64,000 nucleotides of DNA from Rachycentron canadum (Eukaryota; Chordata; Actinopteri; Carangiformes; Rachycentridae). Position 1 is the stretch's first letter. Each line of letters starts with the position of its first letter. The DNA is taken from the NCBI GenBank assembly GCA_038496675.1, contig CM076658.1:11565714-11629713 (forward strand). Reading direction: 5' to 3'. This document shows positions 1-14,484 of the stretch, one piece after another. The translations under genes were made by a program, and so were the position numbers. The notes below the pieces were generated by a model. It had not been told where the DNA came from and did not search any database. It was given only the letters and a program-made list of their open reading frames with translations.

Positions 1-849
1 AGGGCTAATGGAATCCACCGATCCCGACTGCTCTAAATAGCTTCGGAAAAGAAAGGCAAGCAGCCCAAATTCTGATTGAGAGTCAGTAATGGATTAAATA
101 TGTTATATTCAAAATATCTCTTGGTTATCAGTAAACTTCAAAACAGCTTTCATTGGTCCATAAAAATATCTTTCAGTTTGCATTTTCATCTGCAATGAAT
201 TCTCACTTTCCAGAAGCTATGAAAGAGAAGCCTGAATGTGTTACGTGTTTTATATCGATTGGGTGGGCTTATTTAATTCAATTGCTGCATATCCTTACTT
301 GCAGGGGCAGTGAAAATCGTTTGAGAATCAATGGGCGGAAGCAAGCAAGACAAAAATAATTGACTGTTTTCAAACTCCTGCAGGCAGCAGAATAACCAAA
401 ACAGCTCCCAGGGATGTCTGGAATTGGTTTTGCAAATCCTTCAGCTACATATCCAAACCAAGAAAAATGGTAATATAAAAATCCATTTCAAACTCTACAG
501 CGCACATGAAGTTTATTCTCCTTTTTTTATGTTCTAACACTGATATAGAGTAGTGTGCTAACGGTCAGTGAGGCCTACCTTAGATGAAGCAGGGACAGGG
601 TGTGGGGTTTTATCTTGGCTAGTTTCGGGGTGTACGAACCAGATGTGGTGAGGTGGAGTTCTCCCCCACAGAGCTGCCTCCCTGGGTGCCTGGAGGTCCA
701 CTTCCAATCTATTTGCTGTAATTGCCGTCAGAGTGTACACCTTGGAGTCCTCTAATTCCCTCTTTTATTTCAGCCACCATGAGGGAGACCATCTGTCCTC
801 CTGCCTGCACTTCCCCCACCCTTTGGCGTCAGGTCTTTCCCAGTCTACA

Positions 850-850
<1 letters not shown>

Positions 851-921
<71 letters not shown>
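851..921. repeat. (CA)n microsatellite
   Basis: An uninterrupted AC dinucleotide run of about 70 bases. Confidence 0.97.
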
Positions 922-923
<2 letters not shown>

Positions 924-1160
924 TACAAACACAGCATACCGAGATTTTTGTCTGGAGCTTTGATGCATCACACCTTTGTCCAGCCAGCATTACATGACTG
1001 CAGGAGAGGGACATAAGTGTAGTTTTATTAGGTGCCGGTGAGGATGACCATGGCACTGTCACATAAAAGGTAAATGTCAGAATAATGAAAGTAAAGTGAC
1101 ACAGTTTCCCATCTGCTGACTTTTTTATTCATTCAGCTTTCCAGAAATCTGAGAGGCTTT

Positions 1161-1184
1161 ACACACACACACACACACACACAC
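1161..1184. repeat. (CA)n microsatellite
   Basis: An AC run of 24 bases. Confidence 0.95.
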
Positions 1185-4100
1185 TCTCATCCACACTTTA
1201 AGTGCGCTTCATTGCTGAAAGCAGGCTGGCCTTCTTTCCTTCTCAGATTTAGGTTATATTATTGCTACCTGGTACATTTCCCGATTCCTGCCCCCTGGGA
1301 CAGCAGACTGAAGCTGTTGTTTGCAGTTACCACAGCCCTGTGTTTTCTCCTGAGGTGGTCACATTTAGTTTGAGGGACTACAGGTTTGTTCCAGACCACT
1401 AATGACAGCCAGGGCTCGACCCCTGCTCCTTGGCAGAACAGGTGCTGTGCAGGTGCAGGCGCACACCTTTACCTCAGCGTTATATCTAGCTTTTGTCCAC
1501 TGTTTCTCTCAGTCCTCAGCATCTCTATCTATCTAGAATTTCACCCTTCAAATCTTCTGAAAAACTAATTTATCTCAGCGTTACTTCCTATTGTTTCAAT
1601 CCAAAGTTGTGCAGAGCCTGAACTGCAAATAATGTTCTGCTTAAATAAACAAAAAACAATAATAATACAAAGATGCTTGTAGCAGGTCACCAAAACTGAA
1701 TAATAAGTGACATTTTCTGTATCTATCTCACTGCATCCGTGCTCTCTCACTGCGTCTTTGTTTGTGGTTTTCTAGACTGCAGCCACAGTGTCTGGGGCGC
1801 GACTGATTTAAATACCATCCCATCTCATTAACATGCACAGATAGAGCTGCGAGGGCCAATTACATTCATCTTGTCATGTGGCTGGGCTTCCAAGTCGTTA
1901 ATATTTTATGGCAACACGCTCCCCCAGCCGCAGCAGCAACACACCAGTGCTCCTACATTATTCCACAGCTCAGGACACGGGATCAGAAACATCCCCCTGA
2001 ATACATACTCTCTTCTAGGTCATGACAATATAAGCATGAAAAATGAATGGAGGGGGAAACTGGTGGAAATCCACATATAGATATGCCACTTTTATGATAA
2101 CTGATTATTATCAGATGACAAAACCTTAAAAATAACCACACTCAAGAAAGATTTGAATGTTTATGTATTTTCACAGTGCATTCAAGAAACCTGATGAGAC
2201 AAAATGGGACGGTTTGAGCAATGCGTAGGCTCTAACTTCAAAAAGCTCTAATTGTTGTTAAAAATGTACTTCATCAGTTATTTGGAGGCGCATATCCCAG
2301 GGTATGACAACATTTCTCTGTATTAGCCCAGTAGAAATGAGTCTGTGCTTAAAGACATCTTACTTTCATTTAATACCTCACATTTCTCAAACTCTCTCAT
2401 AAAGGTCTCAGTTGGATGGTGAAGATCTTCCTATAAATGATGTTTTTGATGGCTCACTCTCATCTCAGCGGAAAAGTGTAGCCGTTAAAATTCATGTGTT
2501 ATTTTAAAAGGATTGAAACAAAGAAAATTTATTCTAAAGGCATTGTGAAATCGGGCCTGACTCACAGTTAACAGTTGCTTTCCATCGTGTTACATTTTCA
2601 GTGTAAGCAATAACATGACAAAGAGCAGAGGCAAATAAAAATTTGAGCATCGACATTTCAATGACAACTGAGTGACTCCATCTGCTGAGGAAGGTTGTGT
2701 GATTTGATCGAAAGCGCCAGAAGAGCCAGTGAATGAACTGGCTATTTTGTCAATAGCTCCCCCTCTGATTAATTTTATTTGGATATCACCATGTTTATAC
2801 AAACTGTTCTCTATCAGTGTGTTAATCCACTCTGCTAACTAACATAGGTAGAGATACCTTATCAATATGATTGCTTCTACTGCCCACCCCCCTAATATTA
2901 TACTGTCATCTTAAAAGGACATGGCTGATGCTATTTTCTATTTTTCCTATTGTTAACACAGTAAATCCCATGAAAAGCCCAAAACAAACAATGTGATCAT
3001 CCATCTCTTCACACTGGAACTTTCCCCGCTCCACTGTGGGTCATACTGATGATGTTCATCTTTAAAAACAGGTCTCATATATAGTTTAATGTTTTTAATA
3101 CAAATTAATTACCTAAAACAACTGAGTACCTGAACTATTTTCAACTATGGATTGTTACAAATCTGTCTTACTGACTATTTACCACAAGATAGTGTATGTG
3201 ACACCTTCTCAAAATAAAGAAGTGTTCAAGTTCATCTTAATGAAGGAACATGTAACCCAATGTGTCTCGCTTGTGTGCTGCTTTTAGAAATAGAAACAAT
3301 AGAAATCTGTGGCTCAGAGGAAGATTCATCAGGCTTTGACCAAACAGAAAACTGTTTGTAAGTTTGATATGGTAGTTAGTTTAGGTGTTTTCATTGTAAT
3401 GAGATGTAACATTTGGTATTAACATGTTTAATGTGGCTTTAGTTTACTCTAACCTAAAGACAACGCCTTAACATGGAGTTAATGTTGGCAACAGGATGAA
3501 CACAAATTCCTGATGAAGGTTTTCAGCACCTTGTTGAATGTTATCTTTGAAGAAATACTGTCTGTTGAGAAGCAAAAACAACCTCCACCCCCAAATTAAG
3601 CATGGACTGATTGTAGAATCTTTATTTGTTTAGTCACTCTTCCCCTGACGGGACTCATTTCTTCTTGGTGTAATTAAGGAGGCCACAAGGAAATCAGCAA
3701 GTCACAGGTGCAAGGAAGAGTGGTACAAAATTAAAAACAGCACATATTGGAAGAACTATATATCTCTCTCTCCTTTTCTAATGGACAGACACACATTGTC
3801 AAACACTGCTGCAGCATTCCAGTTATATGCTTGATGAACAGAGCCAAATCCAAGTACAATAATCCTAGAAAAATCTATGAGCAGGCTTCTTTAATGACTT
3901 CCCTAATGAAAGTGACCAGTCTTCAGAACAGTGGCTACAGCTTTGTGCCTCTATACTGTACAGAGCGAGGATGGCCTGAGGAGACAAGCTCAACACATTT
4001 CTGACTGGTAACAGCAGCCTTCACTGACTCGCCTCCTGGCTCTGTGGCGATACGCACCAAGATTGATGTGTGTTCCTGACAAATAGCCTAGATGGCCATT

Positions 4101-6464
4101 TATATGGAGAGACGCTGCTTGGCAATGTGAGGGGAAGAGTCACTTAGCAGAACAATTTCCTCACACAGCATGGCCCTTTTGCTTCATCTTGCCAGCAGAA
4201 ATTATATGCAGAGTAAATGTCTCGCTTTGAAACTGTAACATTTTGTTCCTTATTGTGTCACATATCTCATTTGACAACAAAATCAGGGGAGAAAAAAGAT
4301 CTGTCCTTTTATTTCAATGATACATAATAATTCACTCGGCAAACTGTTACCATAGACAAACATTTACTATATGACTGAGTCACAACATAATGTACATTTA
4401 TGAGACATCTAAGCAGTTATTATTCCTCAACCTAAAATATCTTTTGGTCTTGTCAACATCACACTGAGAAGCCTGAACATTTTAATAATTCTTCTAGACA
4501 AATTAAACATAAAAATGGAAAGTAATAGCCTTTGAAATCTAGAAACAATGAATCCTGTGGAATTCATCTCATCATGAGCATGAAGGTGTTGGGTTAATTT
4601 AATTTCTGTGGAATCATGTGACACCTAGAATATATTGACATTTGGGCTGCAATTGCACTGTGTGACAGACTGCAAAAGTATGAATGGCGCAGATTTGTGA
4701 TAAATAATTGTTCATTAATATTGTGGCTGAGTGCTGCAAATTAATTCACACTCCAGTGAACACCACGGTAAATATTATCTATTGCATTACAGCAAGCTCC
4801 TCTTTTCATTTAAATTTTGAGATTATTAAATTTAAAAAAAATAAAAAGTATAGTAGATGCATAAAGTAGATAGATAAAGTAGAAGTACATTAACAAATTC
4901 TCAATGCATATTCCACAAGGAAAAAAAAAAAGTTTATCCAATATATTCTTATGAAATCCTTACTTAAGCATCTGAATTGCTTTTAAATTGTTTATAACAT
5001 ACTTTTACACTCACTATGAAGCGCAGTGCTTTCTCTCCAGTGACATCATTCTTCAAAACACACTCAGGTACAAACAAAAACACAGAATAAAGAGTAATAA
5101 CACCAAAATCTTCTGAACATTACTCATGTCTTATCTGTTGTGTCGTAGCAGGGCATTCCTCATATCTCATTTCTCAAACAGCCAGAATTACTAAAGCGTG
5201 AGGTGTGCGGCGCTCCACACTTTGCATATCAACCATCTTCCTGCTGACAAATGTTAGCTTTAATAAAAACCACGGAGCGGAGACAGGACTGGGAGGAAAG
5301 CCCACCAGGACACGACTGGAGCTGAGACAATTTACCAGGAAATGAAAAAATAGAATTGTCTGCGGGTAATATCAAAATCATCATAATCATTTGTCAAACC
5401 GTGATCTATATCTTTACTGCAGCTCAGACTGTGAATCTGCTGCAACTAGAACTGTTTCACAACTTTTCCACTTTATGCTCTTTGTCTGCATTTGTCCACA
5501 GACACAATTCAGTGTTCATTAAGCAGGTCTTTGTATCATCTGCTGTGCTCATTACAGTTCGAACCAGAGCTGACAAGCAACAAGTTACAACTTCTTCTCA
5601 TCATGATAAATGCAGATCAGTATTACATTGCCCCAGTTTGTCATTATTAAACAAAAAGAGATAAGTGTGTGGTTGTATTCATAAGAAATAGCTTGGCCAT
5701 CTAATTCAAAACCAACTGTTTAGTATTGTAGCCTTATGGAAACAGTCTTTATAAGTTCATCAGGAACTGATTGCAGCATTGGCAGGAGTAGAGCACTTGG
5801 TATGAGGCTAATGATGGATATAAGAGCATGCAAACTACTCCAGGATGTGTGAAATGTCCACATGCATTTATCAATCATAGCTGGGACCTCAACATTTTGT
5901 ACAATGCCACGCGATTCTGTCACATAGTGTTACCTGTGAACAACAACAAATATATGTGTGTAATCTCACAGATACAGACAGCCTGTCAGCCCGCGATGAT
6001 GATGATATGTCTATTAGGGGCAAAGCCAGTGTTTAGGTCAGGCGTTTCCACAGACTGTGCCCCTGTGCTCTGGTCTTATTACCAGCCTTGACAACATGTG
6101 GCTGGTGTTGTTTTCACCTTCTTTTCACCTGTGTCGTCATGGCAAATTGTTGGTCCTGTAAACAACTACTAGCACAACAACTAATACAGAGGTGGATTTG
6201 AGCACTGTGGCAGGTGTTTATATCTCTGCGAGATGAAAGTCAAAAATGAATATCAAAATTGATATCAAACCGATATCAGAGCCGGTTTCAAAGATGGGTT
6301 GTCTTCTGGCCAATGTGTACCGAGTAGCCACGTATTAATACAATCATGACTATTGAGTGCTCATGGGTCATTAAGGTGTGATCCCATCACAAAATATTTT
6401 TTAATTTGCTTATTTTGCTCTGAGTTAGACGAGACTCCTTTCAAGGTATGTAGCTACAACAGCT

Positions 6465-6720
6465 GGTCAGTAAGCTTTCTGCTGTAAAACCATGTCGTTG
6501 TTACATGTTCTTCTCCTCGTTAAGAGCAAAACACCATGTCAATCACTGATCTTTAGAGGAGCTGGTGGGTGGGTTTTGTTGCCTTTAAAAAGAAGCAGGC
6601 TAGCCTTTACGCTAGGCTAACTGGCTGCTGACTGTAGCGTTATATTTACTGGACAGAAGTGCAAGACTGTATGCAAGTATATTTTCCCCAAATGTCTAAC
6701 TACTCTAGTTTGTTGAAATA
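6465..6720. repeat. Percomorph interspersed repeat fragment
   Basis: The stretch with GGCTAGCCTTTACGCTAGGC, then CTGGCTGCTGACTGTAGCG, then ATATTTACTGGACAGAAGTG, then CCCAAATGTCTAACTA matches, in order and with scattered divergence, a high-copy percomorph repeat I know (gctaagctaacc...ggctgctggctgtagc...atatttacc...acagac...aaatgtcgaacta). It appears non-autonomous and is diverged, so old. The class is uncertain to me and the boundaries are approximate. Confidence 0.7.
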
Positions 6721-9700
6721 TTTCATCTTTCTGATGAAAATATGTTTAAAGATGCAACCCACTGTGTGATAACATGTAAAAAAAATAAAAATAAAATTAT
6801 AAAATTATCTTTACCTCTAACCTTTTCCCCTAAGGTTTAATTAGGAAACCCTATGTGGCCAACTCTCAAGAAGTAATGTATACAGTGCTGAGGATACAAT
6901 TGAGGCTAGGAGTTTGGCTGCTTATCAAAATCGAAGTCCCACTATAGGAAAGGATGCATGGATGGCTCGGTTACAGCTTGGAGTCCTTGATAGGAACTTG
7001 CTGACCAAATAGCCCTCAGCTGTACTATATAGCCAAGCAGGTTGGTTTCCATTTCTGCACCCCAGGCCTCCTTCTTTTAATTGCTATAATGGAATGATGT
7101 GCTGAGTGTCTGGTGTGAGAGCCATCTGTGTTCCTGCTGTATCAACACACCTCCGCCACAGAACAGCAGAGAGGTAACTCACACTGTTGCAAAAAATAAT
7201 AAGTATGAGCGCAGGCTTATAAATACAAATCTCATTGAAAAAAACTGTCTGCCTAAAAAAGGCATTAACTGAAATATTGCTAGAATGTTTGGTAAAGGGC
7301 ATAAGATTGAAGCTAATAGAAAAGCTGAACGTGTCTATTTTTAGTTGGCGATGCACAGACAGTAAACAGTTTAAAATGTTTGGTATGGAGAAGATGGTGT
7401 TTTATGATGTTAATCAACCCAAAAATAATCAAATGTAGGAGGACGCAAAGTGGGTGAAATTTAATTTCTGTATTAATTATGGTTTGATATCATCAACCTC
7501 GGCTCAGTGTCCTGACGCCTCCAGAGCACAGTTGAGGGAAGACCCCATGATGAGAGAGAAAATACAATTCCCAACAACTCCCTCCTGCTGTTGTCCCTCT
7601 CCCACTGAGCTAAGGAGACTGAGGAGCCTATTAGAGGGCTCCATGGCAGCCGGGTCTGATCTTCAAAAGGGTTTCTGATCGACCAGGGAACAAGGTCGTC
7701 CTCATTTGCAACATGCAGTGCACAAATCCACTCATTAGGGTCCCACCAGTGTATGGTTTTGGCTTTTGTAGAATTGGGAATCACAGAGGAGTAAAAAGTT
7801 AAAATTCTGCCGACGATGATGAAATTCATTCATTGTGACTGTGTTATAAAATACAGAACAGGTCTGAAACAAAAATTAATAGTGAATAGATGCATGTAAC
7901 AATGAAATAAAGAAATCCCTCAGCAACACAGGCTTGCTGGCTATTTTCACTGCAGCCTCACATTCTCCATTCTCCTGTGGCTAGTTATATTGTTGTCTCT
8001 GAACTTCAGTAAAATATTCTAAACGGGATACATTGTTCCTGCTCATTCTCCAATATGCCTGGCTCAGAAAAGACGATTGTTGTAGCTTGCCTTTAATTGC
8101 TCCATCTGTACTGTATCCCATCTGTATGACGCTGCCTCACATAACTTTCCCACGTAGGCCCAGCAGATAGGCTCCACACAGACAGACCCCACTGCAGCAG
8201 AGCACTTTGTTAAGGAGAAAAGGATGCTACAGAGGAACCCTGTACTTCAGCTGGAGCTCACTGCTTGCGTAATCAGACATCTTAAGCAGATGAAGTTCAG
8301 TGCCGGGCACTGGAGCCGACTGCTACATTCATTTAGAGGACGTTTCCATCACTGGTGTCATCTGGAATCTGTTCCATGATACTTTTACTCCATTCCTAAC
8401 CAATTAGCACTTGATGGTCTATGTGAAGATGGTTTCCACTCCAGTGAAAGCTAACCTAAATAGCCAATACATTTCCAGCCAGCAGATCTTTCAGTATAAG
8501 TGCCTGGAAATTTAATGTGAAACTCTCACATGAGCAGTGATGAGTTAAATATGTTGTTTTATAAATTGTTTACTTTATGAACAACAAAAAGTTTTATCAT
8601 ACATATGCATTTTTTCAATTATTTCAGATGTGATTAATTCAAATTGAATTGAATTGAATTTCTAAGTGTGGCTTAGAGCAATACTTATGAAAACAGAAAA
8701 TGATTTTGTTTGCTTCAGTCATCGCCCTGTTCATACTGGCCATGAAGACTAGTAAGTAACAAAAGAGGCACGATGGTAATGAAAATTTAAGACAAAAACA
8801 TCTTGACTTCTAATAGCCTCATATTACGATTTATAATATTAAAAATATGTTTCTGCACAGGACAAGGATTGTAGATTTTCTCCCCCCTCACTTACATTGG
8901 AAGAGCATTAGGAAGAGATTTCTCAGCAGTCAGTAAGAACAGGAGGAACAATTACAGCTAGCAAACCCTTTGTCTGTTTATCTTTTAATGTGTTTATAGT
9001 GCTAGGACGATATGAACTTATTTCAAATGTATCAGTTCCAAACAAGAAATGTGAAACTAGTTTGAGATCATTTAGAACAAATTTCTACTGCAAAAGTTCA
9101 GGGTTACTGTGTATCTTTGTCATACAGAAGAGAAAATATAATTGATTATAATAATTCTAATTTAGAATTGTTTATTTTTTGATGAAAGCCATCAGTCATG
9201 TACACAAATACACAGACCTGCACAGACTGACAAAGCACAAAGAAGCAAACCACCAAATATAAAGAACATTGAACATTGAATTGTTATAACTCAGATACTG
9301 ATATCAGTATCAGCCTCAGAAATTCAGTCAGGCTTTAGTATATATGTGTCAAAAGATTTTTTGTGGTTGACAATGTCTGTTACTTATTTTCACAAGGGAT
9401 TAGGTGAAATAAGATTTCCTTTTGATTCATTTAAGGTGTGTTATATTGCTGTAGATTACAGGTTATATTTTGTGTAATATTTTTTTAAGAAGGGAGGGGG
9501 AAGACATGATTGAACATCTTGCAGCGGAAAAAAAAAGAAGTAAAATGATTATCTTACTGTAACGTCTTTTTTTTTTTTCTTTTTACCGGTGGATGAACAG
9601 GTTTAGCACAGAAGTCGATTGCTGCTGTGGGAACGACTTGATTATCACCTCGTTTTGACAGGATGAATGTATTATCAAAGGCAATTAAGGTGTCACCAGT

Positions 9701-10002
9701 GTTTGCACAGAGAGATGGATGATGCTTTGATGATCATGATGAAAAGCAATATATTGACCCAGAATGAACTGTCATCCCGCTTATCTGACAAATATTCACG
9801 CAGCTGTTTGCTCTGCTTGTTTTATTGTTGAAATCGTGATCATAGCTTGTTATTTTTTTTGGGAAGAAATCAATGCTGCCAACATACGCAACAAGTGATT
9901 ATTTTTATCAATATGAGTCGAATTTTTTTTGTCATAATTTGTGAAATATCACATTACATCACACACAATAGTGCAAAAACAGCAATGAGGCCTTGGTGGG
10001 GT

Positions 10003-10005
<3 letters not shown>

Positions 10006-10082
<77 letters not shown>
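10006..10082. repeat. (GA)n microsatellite with GAAA interruptions
   Basis: A polypurine run of AG repeats whose second half is punctuated by AAAG at roughly regular intervals. As a long homopurine tract it could adopt triplex structure. The Arg/Glu-rich ORFs across it are artefacts. Confidence 0.97.
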
Positions 10083-10822
10083 CAGAAAAAAGGCATTTTC
10101 ACCAAGCATCGTGATTGGCTGCAGACAAGCACACCCATATGTTCTTTCCAGGGGAAACCATTTCCTTTAGACTCTCCCCATGTAAGTACAGCATGTCTCC
10201 CATGACTTTATTTATAGTCAAAAACTCTTAAGCGTGTGCATTAGTGCCAGAGATTTATCACTCAAGCCTGTTTCATTTGAGAGGCGCTGTAACTCTTCTT
10301 CTCTGTGCTCTGTAATAAGTGCAGAAAAATGTACACTAATGTAGCCGTCAGAGGAGTTTCTATGAAATCTGCTCTAATCTGGATGTTTGCTGATGGCTGG
10401 TGTGGAAGGGAAGTGTAGAGTAATGGCATTGGTAATTGGGAAAATAGGTCACTTGGGATATGAGGTGTTTGCAGGTGGAGTTAATGGAGGGATTGCTTTG
10501 GTTAAGGGCTAATATGAATCATGGATAATGTGTCCAAAATACAGATGGCCATGCTGTCACTTCAGTTCAAACAGCCTGGACTGATAGGTTTACACAACTG
10601 ACAGATTGAGGTCATGGATTTAAACTAATACTCCTCATATCCTAATGGAAGTTTGCTTCTCATTGAAATCTCATGTAGGAAATGAGATTAATCCAGATAC
10701 ATGTTACTTGTAAAAGACAATATTTAGTGATGGGGTCAAGCGTTTATCACCATGTTTTTGTTAATTACTATTTCCACAGGAAATCCCTGTATCCAACTAC
10801 AACCCCCATCTAAAACACACTG

Positions 10823-10827
10823 ACACA

Positions 10828-10861
<34 letters not shown>
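10823..10861. repeat. (CA)n microsatellite
   Basis: An AC run with one early interruption. Confidence 0.95.
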
Positions 10862-10863
<2 letters not shown>

Positions 10864-11999
10864 ATTGAATGCAGCTGCATCTCCCAGAGGGGAAAGGGTA
10901 ATTTGTCCAGCTCAGAAATAAGGGTCTCTACATTTCTCTCAGCAGGATGATGAAAAACATGAAACCGTGCTGCTAATGAAAAGAGCACTCAGGATGTGTA
11001 TTATTATTCCATCAGTCTCACCTAGTGAGCCCTGGCCCAGGTCCACACCAGAGGAAAGGCCACCGCTTTTCCACCCTCTCCTTTCAGAGTGATCCCGTGG
11101 TACGCTGCCACTCGCAGATTTCCTCTTCATTCATTCCACAGGAATTTGGCTGCCATTTCCTGAGCAGAGGAGAAGGTTTGACTGGCTTCGTGCAGGGCCA
11201 AGCTGGTATTTATCTAACCACACACTGGGCTTGATTCATGTGAAACAAGCACGCCCTGTAAACAGTCTCATTACTGAACTCCAACACTTCATTACTCAAC
11301 AGGCCCAGTCACTGGCTGGAGAGGGAGCCTAAGACGGTGTAAAGCGCGGTCTGAGCACATTTGCCTTGATACATCCACAAGGGCACTGATGGATTTATCT
11401 CTGAGGTAATATGATCTTAACACACGACTGATGTGGCCGATTCTGGCTGAGTAATCTCTGAGAGTTAAAGTTAAAAGTGGCTGCTGCATGACTCAGCCTC
11501 CATGCTGACAACAGGATTTTACAGTAGAGCACTTAGCATGGTCATTACATACTGGCACCCATGTTGGCAAAAGACTACGCTGAGTGAGAGGTGAGGATTT
11601 AATCCTTACCACAGGGTGCACGATGTCTAATGAGAGTGTTGGTCGGCCTAGACTTGAAGCACTTACACCGGCACATTGTAACCTCAACAAATCCACCCCT
11701 GCAGCAATGCTAACCTTGTATCCTCATTAGCTTTCAGCTAGCACCGTCAACATGACAATTTGCTACACAACAAATCAATGTAATGCAATTTAATACCTGA
11801 TTTGATTTAATTGTGTCAAAAACAGACATATTCATTGCTTCTTAACCACATTACGTTTATCACAGTGGGAATCACAAATTATTTCCTAATATCCTGTGTC
11901 ATCTAATCTCTTGCATTTAAACAACAGGAATCTAGGAGGGAATCATTGCCCCTCTAAATCTATTTGTCGCACCACTCAAACTCACAGTTCTGCTCACGG

Positions 12000-12190
12000 T
12001 GGGTCACCTGTAATTTGTAATGTTAAATAAAGGGCAATTCATTTCCTGCGGGGCCGAGCAGTAACCCCGACTAATACTGAATCAGCCATAGATTCAAATT
12101 CATTAGACACAAGGTGCCCGGCTGTTTCTGACATATGTGGCCATGAATATTACAGCAGGCTGAGAAGTTGTGGCAATCGACACAATAGTT
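12000..12190. promoter_or_regulatory. Candidate conserved non-coding element
   Basis: A non-repetitive stretch in which a GC-rich core (TGCGGGGCCGAGCAGTAACC) is flanked by AT-rich homeodomain-type words (GTAATGTTAAATAAAGGGC; CAAATTCATTAGAC). No coding signature. Enhancer-like by composition only. Confidence 0.25.
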
Positions 12191-13868
12191 ACAGCAGAAC
12201 TCTTTATGTGAAGGCTCAGGACACTTCTTCATAAGATAACATGATTATCAGCAAATGTAATGTTATTATTTTTTATTGATTGTATTTATCACTGTGGCCA
12301 TTTATGATCCTAAAATTCAGATATTCATAGTTGGAGGAGTATTTCTTTTATTGAGGTGAATGGATTAACAATTTGTAAAAGAAAAAAGAGGCAGGGATTT
12401 TAAAACATGAGGAATGATGCTGTCAAAGACATATCATAAAAGCAAAAGCCTATGTTAATAATAGCTTCCTTTTACATGGGTAAGATTTTGAATGTCTCAC
12501 CAGGTTTACTTGACTCACATGTATAGTGTGTAACTAAAACAAAGAGATGATGCATGTATTTGCGATCACTTCATTTGACTTCAAAGCGTATATTCTTCAG
12601 ATGAAGCTCTTTTCAACTTCACGCAGAAAATAAAAAAGACCAGCTGTGTCTCTTCACATACAGTACAGTGAAGCAGCAGCGTATCTGAGTAGACCTTCAG
12701 AGCGTCTTTGAGCAATGAGTGTCCAGTAGGATCTGGCCATAGTGCAAGCCCTGCTGCAGAGGAGGGACTGTGTTGCTGTCTGGCTGTATTCACCTGAGCC
12801 AAACAAATGGTTGTGTCAAGCTATCTCTGTACATATACCCCTCCAGTCCAGAAAGCTCCATTTTTCAGCTGGAAGCGGCTGGCAAACGACTATGGAGAGA
12901 GGTACATGACCCTGATGACTTCAGTGGCACTGCAACCAACTGTGAGACAGAAATTGATTTTGAAAATACAGAACATGTGCCTGGAAATGGTGGAATGTTT
13001 CCCACTGGCTCTCTGATCTGATAAAGGACTACAAAATCACAAAACATCTTTATATATACACTACAAAAAGGATTGTGGCATTTTAATTGGGTTGCAGACT
13101 TTTATTTATCTTTGGATGAGCCCTGTATTTGATAGAAAAATCGAACTGGTCTCGAATTCCTACAAATTTAGTATGAATATTTGCTTTTTCCACACAACAA
13201 AAACAGAGCATTTAAAAAGCAGATCTAAGTGTTGCTGATGTGAAACTTATTAAACTAAGACACTGACCCTTCACGTAAGCGAGTGGAGGTTGGAGTTTTT
13301 AAATGCTTGAGCCCGTACAGCAACACTTGCATCTGCCAAGGCAAACTACAGTGTTGCCTCTGTTAATGTAGCATAGAAATGATTATGACAGGCTTCATCA
13401 GTCCTTCTGATCTCGGAGAAAGGCAGCATTTAGTGTAGAGTGTAAAGTGGTTTGTAAAAAATGTTGTCATGTCTCCAGCTTTTCTATTTGCAGCAGGGAT
13501 CACAGAGCTGTTTTCTCCCCTGTGTTTACAGTTCCAGTTCTGCCAAGGAGAGAGAAACAAGCAGAGGGATTGATACTGTAAGAGAAGAAGTGCTCATGTG
13601 GTTATCAGATCAACATGTGTGCAAGGAAATTTATATGTGAAGACATCAAGGTTAATGTGTCACTACAACTGATTTGTTTGAGAACATGTGACAGCAGACT
13701 CAGAATAGCTACTTTATACTTTACATCTTATTTTTTTTATTCCCAAATGACATTAGACTTATATTCATGTTAACAGACTCTGCAGGATAGACATGCCCAG
13801 AACAAGGTGAAGAGTTTTAGTGGAGATCAAATTCCCCAGTGTTTTCAGTCAGGCGGCTCTGTGCCCCA

Positions 13869-13880
13869 CCAGCAGAGGGA
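13869..13880 (+). promoter_or_regulatory. CTCF-like motif (11/12)
   Basis: CCAGCAGAGGGA inside CCACCAGCAGAGGGAGC differs from the CTCF core only at the last position. A weaker match, CCACAAGGTGGT (10/12), follows at 14398-14409 on the same strand. Confidence 0.35.
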
Positions 13881-14460
13881 GCACTTTTTGCAGGACCTCT
13901 GCTTCATTGTCATGTCCAGCCTCCTGTCTGGGCCCTGCTGTCAGCCCTAAATCACATAAATAGACTGAGACAGAAGCTTCTGCGTTCCACAAAAGTTGTA
14001 CAGTCCTGCTGCTGTCTTGTTGAATGTTTCGTGGCACACATGAAAGAAGGGAACCAGGTGAAGTGAGTGAAGCATTATAGAAAAGGAAAATTATTAATTT
14101 TTAGAAGAACCTTGAAAGATGCAAAGATATGATCACATTCTCGGTTTGTATTCTCTATGAATCTAAAATTTTCTATTTCTATTTAAATGTAAAATTACAT
14201 TTTTATCAGCACTATGACAATAACATATACTATAGAAGATACTGTTTATTAGCACAGTAAAAATACAAAAGGAATCGAATCAAATCAAATACAAACGCAT
14301 TTACTTTATATCCACTTTGAGTCAGTGTCTTTCTGCTGACATCTGACACTGCAGCAGTTAGTGCTTTCCAGGGTGTACAGGACACTGCTCAGTCCAGCCA
14401 CAAGGTGGTGCTCCAAGAGGAGATTTGGATGTGCTGACATCAAGAAGAGAGGTGGGAATT

Positions 14461-14484
14461 GTATTTATGTATTTATGTATTTAT
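14461..14484. repeat. (GTATTTAT)x3 tandem repeat
   Basis: Three exact copies of an 8-base unit. Confidence 0.9.

Larger units (their letters stand above)
1..9599. other. Intergenic: no gene recognised
   Basis: AT-rich non-coding sequence with two CA microsatellites and one percomorph repeat fragment (6.46-6.72 kb). The remaining ORFs, up to about 118 codons, have no recognisable domain, and several start at non-ATG codons. No hoxd1 or mtx2 exon was recognised. Confidence 0.6.

Noticed and set aside
722..1062. His/Thr- or Cys/Val-repeat ORFs over CA tracts (also near 10.8, 28.6 and 61.0 kb)
   Set aside because: They are translations of dinucleotide microsatellites.
1290..1301. Possible CTCF site on the minus strand near GCCCCCTGGGAC
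   Set aside because: Two or three mismatches to the core, including its start, which is too weak to list.
5550..5575. Possible tRNA B-box (AGTTCGAACC)
   Set aside because: No A-box at the right distance and no cloverleaf could be formed around it.
9847..10205. Arg-Glu repeat ORFs
   Set aside because: They are translations of the GA microsatellite.
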